A stretch of 11,145 bases of DNA from Aureobasidium sp. EXF-3400. Its lineage: Eukaryota; Ascomycota; Dothideomycetes; Dothideales; Saccotheciaceae. Below the pieces are notes generated by a model that saw only the letters and a program-made list of their open reading frames with translations, had not been told where the DNA came from and searched no databases. The position numbers and the translations under genes are program-made. The stretch's first letter is position 1, and every line of letters begins with the position of its first letter. Positions 1 through 8,112 of the stretch are shown one piece after another. The DNA lies in contig SWBL01000692.1 of NCBI GenBank assembly GCA_024195585.1, forward strand, positions 1-11,145, read 5' to 3'.

Positions 1-87
1 GACGAGGCTGTTCTCAAGCAGTACCAGCAGGAGATGGAGGCTGCCTCCAACATGCCCCTCCCCGACGAGGACGATGCCGACCTCTAA
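1..87 (+). CDS. 3' end of an unrecognised protein gene (partial)
   Basis: The first base of the window is in frame, and 28 codons run to a TAA at 85-87. The visible tail is hydrophilic: a Lys/Gln/Glu-rich stretch that would form a helix (AVLKQYQQEMEAA), then a short acidic end (PDEDDADL). Codons favour C or G at the third position (CTC, GTT, AAG, CAG, GCC, GAC), as in well-expressed fungal genes. A highly acidic C-terminus is common in chaperones, translation factors and chromatin proteins, but I do not recognise the family and assign no function. The start and any upstream exons lie outside the window. The gene is convergent with the permease gene to its right. Confidence 0.75.
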   Translation, partial: DEAVLKQYQQEMEAASNMPLPDEDDADL

Positions 88-1273
88 GCGATTTCGCCAT
101 CATGGAAACGGGATTCGCTCATTCAATAGTCGAATTCCACATCTTCTAGATACCCAGCGGCACGCTCTTCCGTCATCAAAATGCACTTGCGGAGGAATAT
201 GATTCGCGGCGGAAACACGAGGGCGGACCGCATCTGCGCGCGTCCATGGCTGATATTGACTTAATGACACTCTGGGGAGAAGGAATGGGTTTTTGCTTTC
301 TTCCATCAATGAAAAAAACAACCACACCACACTCACACTCTGGCGGGCCTCCTTGAGCAACCAAAGTAGACCCTGGCATTTTTTCCTATCTGGAATCTGC
401 AGCGTTTGTGCTTTTTTTCTATCCTGTCTTTCCATCATCTCCACCAGCGGTCTCATTGCCCGAAAGAAACATACTCTACGTCGACGAACATGCAAGCACC
501 CTTTAAAAAGTTACAGAGATTGAGGAATAGAATGTACTCTTTCGGATCTATGTTTTTTGATTCGAAGGTCTTTCAGTGATGTTTTGTAAAATGACCATGA
601 TGGTGGTCGTGTGTGAACACAAAAGAGGTTGAAACGTACACTACCTATCCGTGCTCCATGCGCGCAAAGCGTGTCTCATACAATATCGAACTCTTTTTTC
701 CTCGGCCGCGATGAGCGCATATCGTGAGTGATGCAGATGTGATCAATGTCGATGATGCCTGGAGGTCATATCCACACAGTTCGTATTGACCTTTTTCTCC
801 TCAAAGATCACTTCGGTTTCTCAGTATACAATACATTGCAGACGAGTCGAGTATTTTGTAACTGAAATTCTATCGTATGGGTAGGTGTGATGCATTTTGG
901 GCAACCTTTGTATGAGGTAAATGCTTTTTGTGTGCTTTTTTCCTTGCTTGCGGCGGATTCTCAGAGAGGAGTATGAACAGTTGCAAGGCCAATAATTTGT
1001 GGATTTGAAGATGAAAGCTAGAATTGTATAAAGAGAGTCTTGGTGATGAGAGGAGGTGTGTTTGTTGCTTTGCTTCAACGGATGTCTAAGTATGTGTGTA
1101 AGAAGATATGGATTACGATATCATTGCAACTTTTCGCTCCCAAGACTGTGGCAGAAACATGTAGTTATACTCTTAACAGTAGGCAGTGGAGAGATTGTAA
1201 GATGGTAGCGGTTGTGATATAGTGCTTTAATTACTTACGTCTCTTTCTGAACCAAGAAAATACTTGTTTTCCT
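88..1273. other. Convergent intergenic region, no gene recognised
   Basis: About 1.19 kb between the stop of the left-edge gene (plus strand) and the stop of the permease gene (minus strand), so both 3' untranslated regions should lie here. Only short overlapping frames of 60-131 codons occur, on both strands, with no recognisable domain. The stretch around 290-460 is rich in pyrimidines and short A or T runs on the plus strand, which would suit a promoter or a 3' UTR. I see no tRNA, rRNA or repeat. The gap is longer than two 3' UTRs need, so an unannotated transcript is possible but not shown. Confidence 0.5.
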
Positions 1274-2959
1274 CTACATATTCTTAACCAGACTACCAGG
1301 ACTAACATACTTCTTCGAGCCGCCAAAGTAGTAGTATCCACCCGCTAGCACCCACATAGCGCCCCAGATAACAATCGCCCAATTCATATCGGGCGCATCA
1401 GGATTGACATCTTCAGGGAAGAAGGAAAAGATAAAGGCGACAATCAAAAACGCCAATGCTGCATCGTTGAGAGGGGCCCCCCATCTACCCAAGTCGAAAC
1501 GACGGGGCAGAAGAGCTTGGCCACGCCAACGCTTCAGACGCACACAGCCGATGCAAACAATGTAGCTGAATAGCAGCGCTGAGTTGGACACCGACATGAT
1601 GGCGTCGAGAGCGACTTCGGAGCCGAAGTTGATGGCGCCGAGGATGAGCGAGACGGCGAGACAAAGGAGCAGAGAGTTGACGGGGACGTCCCAGCGAGGG
1701 TCTACGCGGCTGAGCCATTCGCTGAAGGGGAAGCCTCTGTCTCTAGCGAATGCCCAGGTCTGACGAGATGAAGATGCGATAGTGGTGATGGCTGAGAAGT
1801 ATTGGAGGATCAAGAGGATGACGGTCATGACCGAGGTACCAGCCTTGGATCCGGTAACGTTGTAGAGCAGCTGTACGACAGGAATTCCAATGCTGCTGTT
1901 CATAATGTTGTCCAGGTTGTCGCCAGCAGCAAAGCAGAAACTGATGATCATGACGCAGCCGAGTGCACCGTTGATGACAGTCGCCCACATCATAGCTTTG
2001 GGAAGCACGCGAGAAGCGTCGCGCAATTCTTCGCTCATGTGTGCACCTGCATCGGGGCCGATGAAACACCAAATAGGAGTGACAAGACCAACGAGGCAGG
2101 AAACACCTTGGCTGCTCCAACCACCACCATTGGTGAATTCGGTAAATACAGTCTTGGCCGAGCCAACATCAGCCATGACCCAAAAGACGATGAGGTAGGC
2201 GAAGAAAGCCAGGACGTGAAGCACGAGAATTATACCCTCGGCAAGAGGCAACTTGTGCGAGAGGAAAATGTTGAAGCCAAAAGTTATGAAGAGGAAGGCA
2301 TAGAGCAAAAGGCCGACCTGCCACAGGCTTCCAAGGTCCGCGTCTGGGTTGTTGACGAGGACAAGACCTTCGACTTGGTATGCGAGGAATTGTGCGCAAG
2401 AGGGAATACCAGACACCCAGCCCAGCCAAGAGCTCCAGCCCACAATGTACGATAGAGGCTTCTCTAGTGATGGTGGTGCAAACTCACTGACCCAGTGGTA
2501 CTTTCGTCAGGTTAGCGACTAAGACGTGAACCATGGAAGAGCATAAGACATACCTGACCGCCTGCGGTTGGTGCCATGGAAGCAAGCTCGGCCATTGAAG
2601 CGATCATGCAGAGCGTGAAGAGCCAAGTGATGATGAAAGTCCATACTGTGCCGGCTAGACCACCATTATGCAGCGATTGAGTGTTGGACAGGAGAGCACC
2701 TTCCCAGGTCGACTGAAGAATGCAAATGAATCCGACGATTGAGATGAAGCGGAATTCTCTCTATTATGTCCTGTTAGCAGCTCATCTCAAAAGACCCGAA
2801 CGCCTCAGGATTTCATACTCTTAGGACCTGCTTCTTGCCCATCCTCGACATATCGGCCGCGTCGGCATCAGTGCCCTTCTTAACTTCGGGTACAGAGCCA
2901 CTCTCAGAAGGCACCTCCTCAAAGGAGAGCCTGTGAGCAGGTTTACCAGTCACAGACAT
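1274..2959 (-). CDS. APC-superfamily permease (amino acid/choline/GABA type)
   Basis: Plasma-membrane transporter of the fungal amino acid/choline branch of the APC superfamily, with 524 residues in three exons: 2959-2819, 2760-2554 and 2500-1274. The introns at 2761-2818 (58 bp) and 2501-2553 (53 bp) have GTATG donors, CTAAC branch sites and AG acceptors, and both lie in phase 0. The cytosolic N-terminus is hydrophilic, about residues 1-50. Roughly ten to twelve hydrophobic segments follow. Family landmarks are the stretch ending SMAPTAGGQYHWVSEFAP near residues 107-125 and GPDAGAHMSEELRDASRVLP near 264-283, both typical of fungal HNM1/GABA-permease-like proteins. The length matches the usual 500-550 residues and no break is seen. 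The ATG at 2959 is the only in-frame start that fits exon 1. Substrate cannot be read from the sequence: choline, GABA or another amino acid or amine are all possible. Two short uORFs precede it. Confidence 0.93.
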
Positions 2960-3044
2960 GGCTTCTGAATGTGCGGTGTATAGGTCAAGAAAGTTTCAAG
3001 AGAGTAGGAAAGCAAATCAGACTGTTGTGGCTTGACCACGACTT

Positions 3045-3101
3045 TTAGTCTCGAAATCTGCCTGTTTCCAGAGCAGTGGTTCTTTCGGTAGTATAAAGCA
3101 T
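3045..3101 (-). promoter_or_regulatory. Upstream ORF of the permease gene (18 codons)
   Basis: ATG at 3101-3099 opens an 18-codon frame ending in TAA at 3047-3045, 85 bases before the permease ATG. If the transcript starts upstream of it, this uORF would be met first by scanning ribosomes and could lower permease translation. The reading frame is seen directly. Its inclusion in the mRNA is inferred, because no transcription start is known. Confidence 0.35.
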
Positions 3102-3122
3102 GGACGACGACAACGTGCTCGG

Positions 3123-3161
3123 CTACGAACCATCCAGGTCCACGATTGCAGAGACGATCAT
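3123..3161 (-). promoter_or_regulatory. Second upstream ORF of the permease gene (12 codons)
   Basis: ATG at 3161-3159 opens 12 codons ending in TAG at 3125-3123. It does not overlap the uORF at 3045-3101. It matters only if the permease mRNA starts at least 200 bases upstream of the coding start, which the sequence cannot show. Confidence 0.25.
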
Positions 3162-3823
3162 TTTGGAGAACTTTTTTCACTGGAGCTATGGTCAAATGAG
3201 CAACGCGATGTTGAGCCGGCGTGCGTCCTAGACCGACCAGCCAAAGTAAGCGGTTCGCTACATCTTACGCGGTGGTGTACCTCCAATTACAATTGTGGGG
3301 TCCAGAGAGAGTAGGGCAATCTGGAACAGTGGTGGAGTGATACCTTCGTACCTATTACCGAACGATTCTCGGTAGTATCGGGTCGTCTTGACATTGCGTT
3401 AACCCTGTGGCTTGTCGTACAATACTAGCTATTCAACCAAGCGGAGCAGACCCTTCTACTCCATGCTTGGGGACGGGTCATAAGTTGTCGAATCGATCGT
3501 CAAATTACGAATGTGATTTTCCCGTCGGCTTGTTGTCGCATGTTAAGCCTCAGCCGCGTGTTGGATTCAGGCAATATGGCAGCGACAGCGATGTGGCGAT
3601 TCGACAGAAGGTCGAATGCAAGGGCCAAGTGTCGGCATCTAAGCCTCGACACATCGTCGACTCAACATGCTGATGTTATTGCTCGAAGGAACAATTGAGT
3701 TTTCGGTTGTATGAGAAGTCGTGGTGGAGTCTGAGAGCCGCCAAACGTGTCCAAGTATTGGATGGTTCAAACAAGCATCCTTCCGAGCGCCGTGCCGAAA
3801 GCTAAGGGCCAGTCGAGCGTTCC

Positions 3824-4179
3824 ATGGCCCGAACCATGCGCCCTAGAGATCTGACCGAGGCTCTAGCAAGCGAAATTTTGCTAATTGATATAGATGAAGC
3901 CATCAAAAACAAGCAAATGTCGCGAGATGTGTTCGCCAAGCTCGTGCCGATCGGCCAGGTCCGAAGCGTCCTCTTGTCTTTCCCAACAGTGCTTGACCGT
4001 GAGCGTTACTTCTTTGTTCTCTACGTTTCAACACCGCTGAGGCCGTGCGACGTGGATGCAGAACTAGGCAAGTGCAAAGGCTTCACATGGTAGATGCCTA
4101 CTTCTGGAAGCATTACGCGAGGTTCGCTCGATCGCATGCAGAGCTTACGCTGAATGCTTCCGTCGATCAGTTTCTATGA
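3824..4179 (+). CDS. Possible small two-exon gene, hypothetical protein
   Basis: The ATG at 3824 sits in a favourable CCATGG context and begins a protein-like frame rich in Leu, Ile, Asp and Arg. Read straight through, it stops at 4093. An alternative uses a GTGAGC donor at 3999 and an AAG acceptor ending at 4072 (74 bp intron, weak CTGAG-like branch site near 4036). Exon 2 then reads through a segment with several aromatic residues (DAYFWKHYARF) to TGA at 4177-4179, giving 93 residues. No family is recognised, and no signal peptide or membrane segment is visible. The AAG acceptor is weak and the codon pattern is not decisive, so this could equally be a decayed gene or chance frames inside a promoter region. 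Confidence 0.22.
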
Positions 4180-4610
4180 CTGAAGCAGGAAGGTCGATGG
4201 GCTGCAGTAACATGGGTGAAACGCACACACGGCCGGCTGCTCACCATGTGGAGCACACTCGAGTCAACATCACAAGTCTCGGCATCTCAATAGAATCAGC
4301 TAACGTTTGCCGCCTACGAACGACATGTGCCTCTCGCGAGAAACAGCTCTTTGCTCGTAGGGCGTTTATATCACGAGATGCAGGCTACAAAAACCTCGAG
4401 CAGGAGGTCATAGCTTACCCTACAGATGTCCACCTTGATGTCCGAGCGTCCTATAATATCGCCTGGGACGGAATATTTTCCGAACAGCAATCAGAGGGTT
4501 CTGGCCCTCTGCGGCAGAGAATGACAGCAATCATACGCCCTGGCAAGGCGGAGACGCTATGTCTCATCAGTTCATCGCCCTCACACCAGCTTGTCTTTCT
4601 GCTGCATTGA
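4176..4610 (+). CDS. Unassigned open frame, doubtful hypothetical protein
   Basis: ATG to stop spans 144 codons without an intron. It begins inside the last codons of the possible gene at 3824-4179, in another frame. The product is hydrophilic and rich in Ser, Arg, Thr and Ala, with no recognisable motif, signal peptide or membrane segment. A frame of this length is not rare by chance at this base composition. Another plus-strand frame over the same DNA also has long open runs broken by stops, so neither is convincing. Confidence 0.12.
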   Translation: MTEAGRSMGCSNMGETHTRPAAHHVEHTRVNITSLGISIESANVCRLRTTCASREKQLFARRAFISRDAGYKNLEQEVIAYPTDVHLDVRASYNIAWDGIFSEQQSEGSGPLRQRMTAIIRPGKAETLCLISSSPSHQLVFLLH

Positions 4611-4753
4611 ACCCTGCTTCTTTTTGCTTCGGCTCCGGCGGTCGACGGAAAGATGATGGTCCCGAGTGCATGTTACTGCAATCCCACTACCGCTGGAAGG
4701 TCGCCACATATTTGCTAAAGACACGAGGTGGAAAACGATAGCTTCGAGTCTAT

Positions 4754-4769
4754 CCTTCCTTCCTTCCTT
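4754..4769 (+). repeat. (CCTT)4 microsatellite
   Basis: Four perfect copies of CCTT lie about 160 bases upstream of the rhodopsin-like start codon. Pyrimidine-rich tracts like this are common in fungal promoters and 5' UTRs. The copy number may vary between strains. Confidence 0.8.
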
Positions 4770-4884
4770 TGGACTTCTCTTGCTTGAGCGTTGGTCTTTT
4801 TCGGATCCATACTGTTTCTATATTGCAGCACTACCGGCCTACTTCATATACTTTCTTCTTGCTTTCTGTCCCATCATCAGCCCT

Positions 4885-4914
4885 ATGGATCCTTGTCAAG
4901 TGCCTCGAAAGTAA
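4885..4914 (+). promoter_or_regulatory. Upstream ORF of the rhodopsin-like gene (9 codons)
   Basis: ATG at 4885-4887 is followed by nine sense codons in all and TAA at 4912-4914, only 11 bases before the main ATG at 4926. At that distance it almost certainly lies in the 5' UTR. Reinitiation after so short a gap is usually inefficient, so main-frame translation would depend mostly on leaky scanning past the uORF start. The frame is seen; the effect is inferred. Confidence 0.5.
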
Positions 4915-4925
4915 AGGACATAACA

Positions 4926-6274
4926 ATGGCCACTGATAATTCAGGGTTGGTCCATCATATTGGATATGCGGAATCTTTGAATGTCGCCATCAGCATCTGC
5001 CTAACATACACACTGATCTTCACATGTGTTCGCATACATCTTCGGCGGAGCAGCTTCGGTGCTGATGATGCTGTCGTAATTGTTGCTACCATTGCTGCGA
5101 TAGCGCATTTCGCAGCCTCGTATGTTTGTCTTACAGCTGGTCTGGGCAAACCATACGATATGATCAAGGAGCACATCAATCGACTGAGTTCTGTGAGTTG
5201 ACGGAGCTCGTGAAACATCGAGCAACACCAGCTGATAGCAGTTTAACAGAGAACGATCGCTAGTGCCGTGACATTTGTCCTTGCACTCTATGCTGCAAAG
5301 GTTGCCGCCCTGATCTTTCTTATGCGCATTCAGTCAAAAACACGCAGTACTTACTTCTACCCGATACTCGTCCTCATATACACCATTTTGGGTGTCGCAA
5401 GCGCAATCACAATCGCAGCAGGGTGTCCATCAGCATCAGACTATTACTGGGACTTTGATGGTAACAGAGACTCATGCCCGAGCGAAGAGTGCAGATGGCA
5501 GGCTATGACAGCCTTGGATATCATCTCTGAAATTATCCTCTTAGCACTACCGTTTAACCTCGTATGGTCATTACAAATGCCTCAGAAACGTAAAGCTATG
5601 GTCGTAACAACCTTCTGGACGCGAGCTCCGTAAGTCATACCTTGTTGTACACGAGTTCTTCACGGTTTTCAAGCTAAATAATCCCACGCAGAACGATAGC
5701 GCTATCCGTGATCCGCCAAGTCTATACTTCAAAACTTGCCTCTGCATCCGTTGCCGATACCTCCCTTGCCAGCACTCTAGTAACTATCCTCATGGCCGTC
5801 GAGCTCACCTACGCCTTGATATCCTGCACCCTCACAACCTCAAAAAACTTTACCGACGGCTTCAGCACAGGCTTTGGAATGGGCCACATCCCCGGCGCCG
5901 CAGAATCTTACAATATGTCCGCAGTAGGGTCTTCCAGCAATCCGCAGACACACAGAGGTGGGGGTGGCTACAAAAGCAACATCTCCACCATGAAAGGGAC
6001 AAACACAGGAACACAAATCAGTGGACACAGGTTCCATGTCAAGACACCCAGTTTTGAAGATGAAACAGATGGACCGATGCAATTGAGACCTTCACATCAG
6101 GGGTTGGAGAGTAGGACTACTGTGCAAGCAGGGGAGCAGCGGTATTGGGGTGAAGAGGGAAGTGTAAGCAGTGATGGTGGTCATGACGATCTGGTTATCG
6201 TCAGGCATACTGAGTATATTGTTTCGCATGACGAGGCACCTATACTTCAGAAGCACAGTCTAGACAGATTGTGA
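4926..6274 (+). CDS. Seven-transmembrane fungal rhodopsin-domain protein
   Basis: Integral membrane protein of 409 residues in three exons: 4926-5192, 5250-5629 and 5692-6274. The introns at 5193-5249 (57 bp, GTGAGT..ACAG) and 5630-5691 (62 bp, GTAAGT..GCAG, GCTAAAT branch region) splice into one frame, the second splitting a Pro codon. Seven hydrophobic helices lie near residues 19-39, 47-69, 92-114, 124-147, 174-198, 206-227 and 240-262. Family marks are the short N-terminus, a Gly-Leu-Gly loop after helix 2, a loop with Cys148, Cys165 and Cys170, FWTRAP before helix 6, and NFTDGFSTGFGMG after helix 7. These fit the fungal rhodopsin-domain (PF20684-type, PTH11-related) family, whose members may sense surface or chemical cues. 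Helix 7 has no Lys for retinal, so it is not an opsin. About 130 hydrophilic C-terminal residues would be cytosolic. The ATG at 4926 has a good ACAATGGC context. The ligand is unknown. Confidence 0.9.
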
Positions 6275-6490
6275 TTGGCACCACAGATATGTGTCACTGA
6301 TATCAGATACAGACTCAGAACATTGTTCCAATTTTCAATGACTTGAATCACTCCACGCGAAGCTTGAAATCATTTGACCATGCGTCCACCCTTGAAGGGC
6401 GTGCAGTCTTGTATAAACGGAAAAAGATGCCTCGCTGTATTGGAGGAAAACATAAAAGTGATGCAGCATTCCCAAAGCAAAAGCAAAGGG

Positions 6491-6496
6491 AAAAAA
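6491..6496 (-). terminator. RNA polymerase III terminator of the tRNA gene
   Basis: Six consecutive T residues on the minus strand, three bases beyond the putative discriminator base of the tRNA. A T run of this length is a normal Pol III stop in fungi, and its position supports a transcribed tRNA gene. Confidence 0.75.
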
Positions 6497-6498
6497 CT

Positions 6499-6635
6499 TG
6501 CAGCTTGTGAGATTCGAACTCACGCCTCTACGATTCAGACTCCCACTACTGCGAGAACAGCGTGATCCAGGCCTTACTTTACTTGTGTTTGCAAGTGTTA
6601 TTTGCGTAGCGTCTTGACCACTGGACTAAAGCTGC
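6499..6635 (-). tRNA. tRNA gene with a long intron, isotype uncertain
   Basis: On the minus strand the parts of a tRNA appear in order. The 7 bp acceptor is perfect: GCAGCTT at 6635-6629 pairs with AAGCTGC at 6506-6500, with A as discriminator at 6499. Next come an A-box-like TAGTCCAGTGG with a D arm, then CTACG at 6609-6605, which pairs with CGTAG at 6532-6528. A four-base variable loop follows, and a T arm with a 5 bp stem (GTGAG/CTCAC) and TTCGAAT loop that serves as B box. Loop plus intron span 72 bases, implying an intron near 63-65 bases. Canonical splicing after position 37 leaves A, not U, at position 33 and a nominal AAU anticodon. An alternative junction (intron about 6542-6604) restores U33 with a CUG anticodon but needs an intron in the anticodon stem. 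Isotype is therefore left open. A T6 terminator follows directly. Confidence 0.72.
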
Positions 6636-7209
6636 TGGGATTGAAAATGATAAAAGATTGGTTGATAATATAGTCGATGCGGGTTGGGGTTGGTGCTTTC
6701 CTGGCTTTGGTGGTTGCCTGCCTTCGTGGTTGCTATGCGGAAGTTCAGGAAAGAACCGTCTTCCTAACCCGCTTTGCCCTCAAGTCTTTGGGCACAGAAA
6801 GATCATGTGTCTTGGCCGAAAGAAGGTTAATGATTGATTCTTCTGATACCTTCTCCATGTTACTAAAGTTTGTAACACATATAGCTATAGAAGTGCATGA
6901 TAGCAATAGAAAATAGGATGGTATTCACTGCAAGGCAACAAGTTGTCGACTCTGTGGAAATGCCTCTGCTTTCCAAACTCATTGTGTCTTTTCATAGTCT
7001 GCATTTTGCAAGTACGTGGAAGGTACAGGCTTTAGTACTCGGAGAGGTGGCTTCACGCGTCTCAAGCTATAGAATACAGACTTGTCTAAGAACAGCACTC
7101 TATAGAGAGAAACTCAACCCTGCGTGGAGCTGGAGGATAAGCCGTTCTCCAGGCGGGCATTGTAAGCATTTTGGACGGCGTCTATCAGCGTGTTCGAGTT
7201 TGCGGGTCG
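6636..7209. other. Intergenic region upstream of the tRNA, downstream of the BED-finger gene
   Basis: This 574-base stretch should hold the 5' flank of the tRNA gene and the 3' UTR of the minus-strand BED-finger gene. One plus-strand frame at 6677-6916 (79 codons) starts with a signal-peptide-like stretch but has no other support. Another at 6897-7232 runs into the BED-finger gene in antisense. No repeat or further RNA gene was found. Confidence 0.45.
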
Positions 7210-8112
7210 CTAGCGCGCAGCAAGGACCTTGAACATCTGCACATCCCTCTTGATCCTGTACAGATCGCCCAGCTTCAACTGCCACGAGTCTACCCATCTG
7301 GTCTCTGTGATCTCCTTGATATCATCAATGTCGATTCTGTGATAATGTAGCCATGCCTCAATGGCATCCAGATCCTCAGGCCGAGTTTGCCATACCGTGA
7401 GACCTCTCTCGTACCGTATGAAGCCAGTCAGTCGTGGTTCGGGATCACTGACAGGAGGAGGGCGCGCAGATGATCCGGTCGTCGAGAGTTGTGGTTGTTG
7501 GTTGGCACTTGAAGAAAAGTTGGGCGTGTTTGTGTTTGTAAAGTCTGTGTTGCCGCCGAGGGACTGAGAAGGAGTGTGCAGAAAGTGATGGTTCGGTTGT
7601 TGTTGTGGACGTGGCTCAGGTTGTGATTGCTGGTCGCCGTTTTGTAGAGCCTCTACCTGTTGAGGTTCTTCTCCTGGCCGAGGATTTGTGTTGTTGGTGG
7701 TCAGCATTTGTCCAGCGACCATTCCGCTGTCCCATTGGAACATGGCGTTTGGGCCGACTCGCACATTCGGGTTGGAGAGATCGAGGGTGGCATTCTGCAA
7801 TTGTTGTGGTGATGGTTGCTGAGATTGTGGCTGATTTGCAGAGCGGGCGTCGCTAGGTCTTTCAATGCGCCATGGCTTCGTGTACTTTGCGCGTTTGGAA
7901 GGTGTGTATTGGATGCATTTATCCAGATGCTTGACCAGCTCGGTCGTGTGCCAGCTACGTTCTTTTTGGCAGTGCTTGCATACTGCGCGTTCGGTTCTGT
8001 CGCCGGGTCCTGGTGGCAATCGCGTGAAATTCTCTTCGACTTCCGGTAGCGGTGCGCGACCGCCTTTGCGCTTCTGACTGTTAGGCTGAGGAGTGATGTT
8101 TACGGATGACAT
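7210..8112 (-). CDS. BED-like zinc-finger protein with Q/N/P-rich linker
   Basis: Intronless gene for 300 residues, ATG at 8112-8110 and TAG at 7212-7210. The N-terminus has a basic patch (KRKGGR, residues 14-19) that could act as a nuclear signal. Residues 43-66 form a C2HC finger: Cys45, Cys48, His62 and Cys66, with an aromatic Trp54, in the Cx2C..Hx3C spacing of BED fingers. BED fingers bind DNA and occur in hAT-type transposases and in chromatin and transcription factors derived from them. Residues of about 85-220 are low-complexity, rich in Gln, Asn, Pro, Ser and Thr, and probably disordered. The last 75 or so residues are ordered-looking, with Trp, Tyr and alternating hydrophobic and charged positions, and I do not recognise them. 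No transposase catalytic core or dimerisation domain is present. A role in transcription or chromatin is an inference. An overlapping uORF covers its start. Confidence 0.82.
   Translation of the reverse strand: MSSVNITPQPNSQKRKGGRAPLPEVEENFTRLPPGPGDRTERAVCKHCQKERSWHTTELVKHLDKCIQYTPSKRAKYTKPWRIERPSDARSANQPQSQQPSPQQLQNATLDLSNPNVRVGPNAMFQWDSGMVAGQMLTTNNTNPRPGEEPQQVEALQNGDQQSQPEPRPQQQPNHHFLHTPSQSLGGNTDFTNTNTPNFSSSANQQPQLSTTGSSARPPPVSDPEPRLTGFIRYERGLTVWQTRPEDLDAIEAWLHYHRIDIDDIKEITETRWVDSWQLKLGDLYRIKRDVQMFKVLAAR

Larger units (their letters stand above)
2960..4925. other. Long divergent intergenic region
   Basis: Nearly 2 kb between the start of the permease (minus) and the start of the rhodopsin-like gene (plus), so it must hold both promoters. 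The permease end carries two uORFs; the rhodopsin-like end carries a (CCTT)4 tract and one uORF. Between about 3400 and 4740 the longer open frames all lie on the plus strand, but none shows a recognisable domain. Base composition is ordinary, with no AT-rich collapse of the kind left by repeat-induced point mutation, and I see no terminal repeats. A small perfect hairpin lies at 4492-4511 (7 bp stem, 6-base loop). Confidence 0.5.

Noticed and set aside
1043..1049. C-box-like GTGATGA of a C/D snoRNA
   Set aside because: No D box at a suitable distance and no terminal stem, so the motif is likely chance.
1802..2455. 217-codon plus-strand frame
   Set aside because: It lies antisense to exon 3 of the permease, whose transmembrane protein is clear. 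The plus-strand product is acidic and low in hydrophobics, typical of an antisense shadow.
2950..3195. 81-codon minus-strand frame overlapping the permease start
   Set aside because: It opens with TTG, not ATG, and contains no ATG of its own, so it is not a credible gene or uORF.
4492..4511. Perfect 7 bp hairpin CAGAGGG/CCCTCTG
   Set aside because: No T run follows, and it does not sit at a gene end. A stem this short is expected by chance in 11 kb.
2960..4925. Transposon remnant or RIP-mutated repeat
   Set aside because: Composition is normal, with no AT-rich block, terminal repeats or target-site duplications that I could see.
4791..4925. N-terminal extension of the rhodopsin-like protein
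   Set aside because: The frame is open upstream but begins with TTG and has no ATG before 4926. The 4926 start gives the short N-terminus usual in this family.
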